A DNA stretch of 64,000 bases from Roseovarius sp. MMSF_3359 (GTDB taxonomy: Bacteria > Pseudomonadota > Alphaproteobacteria > Rhodobacterales > Rhodobacteraceae). Location of the stretch: contig NZ_JASHJC010000010.1 of the NCBI RefSeq assembly GCF_030733385.1, positions 107,563 through 171,562 of the forward strand, written 5' to 3'. The notes beneath the pieces were generated by a model. That model was not told the origin of the DNA, did no database searches, and saw nothing but the letters and a program-made list of their open reading frames with translations. The first letter of the stretch is position 1. Every line of letters starts with the position of its first letter. The translations under genes and the position numbers were made by a program. Shown piece by piece: positions 62,184-64,000 of this stretch.

Positions 62184-63005
62184 ATGACTGCCATCGACGT
62201 CTCTCCGGCAGCACTTGCGCAGCAAGGCGACCTGCGCCGCAAACGGTTCCTCAAGATGGGCCTGATCTGGGCGCTCGTGCTGGTCTTCATCGGGTGGTGC
62301 GTGCAGGGAACCATCATCGAAGATACCGACTGGTCCCGCATCGGTGGCCGCAATGGCATTCTGGCCTCGGTTGGCCGGTATTTCAGCCTCGATCTGGGCC
62401 TGCTGCCCGAGTTGGTAATACCGACCCTGGAGACCTTCATGATGGCCTGTGTCGGGACGGTCCTGGGGTGCTTCTTCTCCCTTCCGGTCGCGTGGCTGGG
62501 GGCGGCAAACGTGACACCCAGCAAGGCGATCCTCTATCCCGTGGGCCGCTTCCTGATGGTGCTGAGCCGCTCGGTGCACGAAATCGTCTGGGCGCTCATC
62601 TTCGTCAGCGCCGTGGGCCTGGGCGCCCTGCCCGGCATTCTGGCCATCGCGATGCGCTCGGTGGGTTTCATCTCCAAGATCACCGCAGAGGCGATCGAAA
62701 ACATCGACGCCAAGCCGGTCGAGGCAATCCGCGCCGTGGGCGGCAACCAGTTTCAGGTGATGTATTACGGCATCCTGCCGCAGATCTATCCAGTGGTCCT
62801 GGCCACGGTGATCTTTGAATGGGACATCAACATCCGCCGCTCCGCGGTGATGGGACTGGTCGGCGCCGGTGGCCTTGGCCTGCTCTTCTTCCGCCAGATG
62901 AACAGCTTCAACTACAGCGGCGTGTCGATGGTGATCGTCGCGATCCTGCTGCTGATCCTGCTGGGTGAAGTGATCTCGCATTACCTGCGCAAAGCCGTGA
63001 TCTGA
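62184..63005 (+). CDS. phnE: phosphonate-type ABC transporter, permease 1
   Basis: 273 residues with about six hydrophobic segments. The permease EAA-like region is AIENIDAKPVEAIRAVGGNQFQVM. SRSVHEIVWALIFVSAVGLG and RSAVMGLVGAGGLGLL are PhnE-typical. It pairs with the second permease encoded 10 bases downstream, giving a heterodimeric pore. Confidence 0.92.
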   Translation: MTAIDVSPAALAQQGDLRRKRFLKMGLIWALVLVFIGWCVQGTIIEDTDWSRIGGRNGILASVGRYFSLDLGLLPELVIPTLETFMMACVGTVLGCFFSLPVAWLGAANVTPSKAILYPVGRFLMVLSRSVHEIVWALIFVSAVGLGALPGILAIAMRSVGFISKITAEAIENIDAKPVEAIRAVGGNQFQVMYYGILPQIYPVVLATVIFEWDINIRRSAVMGLVGAGGLGLLFFRQMNSFNYSGVSMVIVAILLLILLGEVISHYLRKAVI

Positions 63006-63015
63006 GGGGGTAGAG

Positions 63016-63864
63016 ATGACCGAACAAACCACCACACCCGACACAATCGGCGCCGCAGATGCACCCAAGTGGTCGCGCTACAAATACCCCGAATCCCTCT
63101 ACAAACACGGCACGCTCCTGCTCATCCTGTTGTTTCTGGGCTATTCGCTCCATTTCCTAAATGTCGATATCGGGCTGCTCATCGGCGCGCTCGGCCGGTT
63201 CGCCGGTGTCGTCAGCGACCGCTACTACCCGCCGGATCTCGAATACGTGCTCGACTGGGGCTATCTCGCATCCATTCTCGATACGCTGCAAATGTCGTTT
63301 CTCGGCGGGTTTGCGGGCGTATGCCTGGCGATCCCCCTCGCCTGGTTCTCGGCCTGGAACGTGTCACCCAATCGCCGCGTCCTGTTTCCGCTGGGCCGCC
63401 TGGGTGTGATCTCCTGCCGGGCCATTCACGAAACCATCTGGACCATCCTCTTCGTGTCGGTTCTGGGCTTCGGCATGCTGGCTGGGGTCAGCGCACTGAC
63501 AATGTTCTGCATCGGGTTTGCCGGAAAGCTCTTCGCCGATGAGATCGAAGCGATCGACATGGGGCCTGTTGAGGCCATGCGTGCCGCTGGTGCCAGTTCT
63601 TTCCAGGTCTTTCTTTTCGCCGTTGTCCCGCAAGTCCGCGTCGCCTTTACTGGCATCGCCATCTACACTTGGGACGTGGCCTTTCGTGCGGCGACCGTCG
63701 TCGGGTTCTTCGGCGGCGGCGGCATGGGCTGGTACCTCAAGCGCAACGTGCAGCAGCTCGAAAACCTGCGGGTTGCGGCAATCATCCTGTCGATCATCGT
63801 CATGGTGCTGATTGCCGAGTTTCTCTCGGGATGGCTGCGCGCGGCGGTGAACCGGGCGAAGTAA
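63016..63864 (+). CDS. phnE: phosphonate-type ABC transporter, permease 2
   Basis: 282 residues, paralogous to the gene before it (CRAIHETIWTILFVSVLGFG; AIDMGPVEAMRAAGASSFQVF; RAATVVGFFGGGGMG). It has a longer hydrophilic N-terminal segment before its first hydrophobic helix. Two permease genes in a row are common in phosphite/phosphonate systems. A further gene begins 62 bases downstream. Confidence 0.92.
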   Translation: MTEQTTTPDTIGAADAPKWSRYKYPESLYKHGTLLLILLFLGYSLHFLNVDIGLLIGALGRFAGVVSDRYYPPDLEYVLDWGYLASILDTLQMSFLGGFAGVCLAIPLAWFSAWNVSPNRRVLFPLGRLGVISCRAIHETIWTILFVSVLGFGMLAGVSALTMFCIGFAGKLFADEIEAIDMGPVEAMRAAGASSFQVFLFAVVPQVRVAFTGIAIYTWDVAFRAATVVGFFGGGGMGWYLKRNVQQLENLRVAAIILSIIVMVLIAEFLSGWLRAAVNRAK

Positions 63865-63926
63865 TCAAAACACTCAAAGGATACGGGGCGACAGCACAAG
63901 CGCCTCCTGAACTGAAAGGAATTGAC

Positions 63927-64000
63927 ATGAACATTCAGTTGCCGGTTTTGGCGAATGATCGGGAGTATTTGGTGCCGAAGGTTTGTGCGGTTGCGATATG
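63927..64000 (+). CDS. start of a gene cut by the window edge
   Basis: ATG at 63927 with AAGGA six bases upstream, giving MNIQLPVLANDREYLVPKVC before the window ends. It follows the phn permease on the same strand after 62 bases, so it may belong to the operon. Too little is visible to assign a function. Confidence 0.6.
   Translation, partial: MNIQLPVLANDREYLVPKVCAVAI

Overview
The window is GC-rich chromosomal DNA of an alphaproteobacterium, most likely a marine Rhodobacteraceae (Roseobacter group). The main pointers are a DUF1476 protein resembling the Paracoccus F1-ATPase zeta subunit, a methionine synthase that appears split (a separate homocysteine methyltransferase and corrinoid protein with a nearby DUF1638 protein), a divergent pair of FAD/GcvT dimethylglycine-dehydrogenase-like genes, an RTX/Hint secreted protein, an arsR-arsC-aqpS arsenic operon and an RNase E with a large acidic insertion in its S1 domain. 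No rRNA genes, CRISPR arrays, transposases or prophage genes were seen.

Layout. 0-6.5 kb: mnmA; a minus-strand operon of anmK, an Asp/Glu-racemase/maleate-isomerase-like gene and a Cys/Met-type PLP enzyme; tyrS; a secreted unknown. 6.5-8.1 kb: arsR-arsC-aqpS behind a palindromic operator. 8.1-15.4 kb: aroK-aroB diverging from a small membrane protein, an exported unknown and a xerD-type recombinase; a phosphoesterase; a CorC/HlyC transporter. 15.4-21.1 kb: two divergent dimethylglycine-dehydrogenase-like genes around a palindromic intergenic site, the second coupled to a MobA-like nucleotidyltransferase. 21.2-24.4 kb: LamG/cadherin/RTX/Hint protein and tRNA-Leu(CAA). 24.5-30.6 kb: YqaA-type membrane protein, dsbB, a dispersed repeat, a P450 coupled to a membrane hydrolase, ccdA, tusA and a PAS-GGDEF protein. 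30.7-38.9 kb: rne, a dctB/dctD-like two-component pair, and purC-purS-purQ. 38.9-43 kb: a DUF4261-like/TerB pair, the ATPase zeta subunit and an MprF-like protein. 43-48 kb: the split methionine synthase neighbourhood, interrupted by two more repeat copies. 48-52.3 kb: sufE, a lipoprotein, rnd, purM-purN and a CAT-anticodon tRNA.

The most unusual locus follows. The 3' end of the CAT tRNA is exactly repeated (17 bp) 1.4 kb downstream. The two copies bracket a visibly AT-rich block holding one gene, a trypsin-like protease with an unrecognised N-terminal domain, and short repeated TGGCTAAC motifs near both ends. No integrase is present, so it looks like a miniature tRNA-integrated island mobilised in trans, or the remnant of one. 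Beside it lies a scar of two truncated, converging genes (an MBL-fold start and a frameshifted CitE-like start).

54-64 kb: an iron-dependent alcohol dehydrogenase, a coupled 37-codon ORF and a BisC/TorA-like molybdoenzyme; then a LysR regulator diverging from a second iron-dependent alcohol dehydrogenase and phnD-phnC-phnE-phnE phosphonate-type uptake genes, and the start of a further gene cut by the window edge.

Carbon and methyl metabolism form a theme. The homocysteine methyltransferase and corrinoid protein serve methionine synthesis, possibly with betaine as donor. The two dimethylglycine-dehydrogenase-like enzymes could oxidise N-methyl products of betaine breakdown. Nothing here was checked against a database; family names come from motifs read in the translated sequence.
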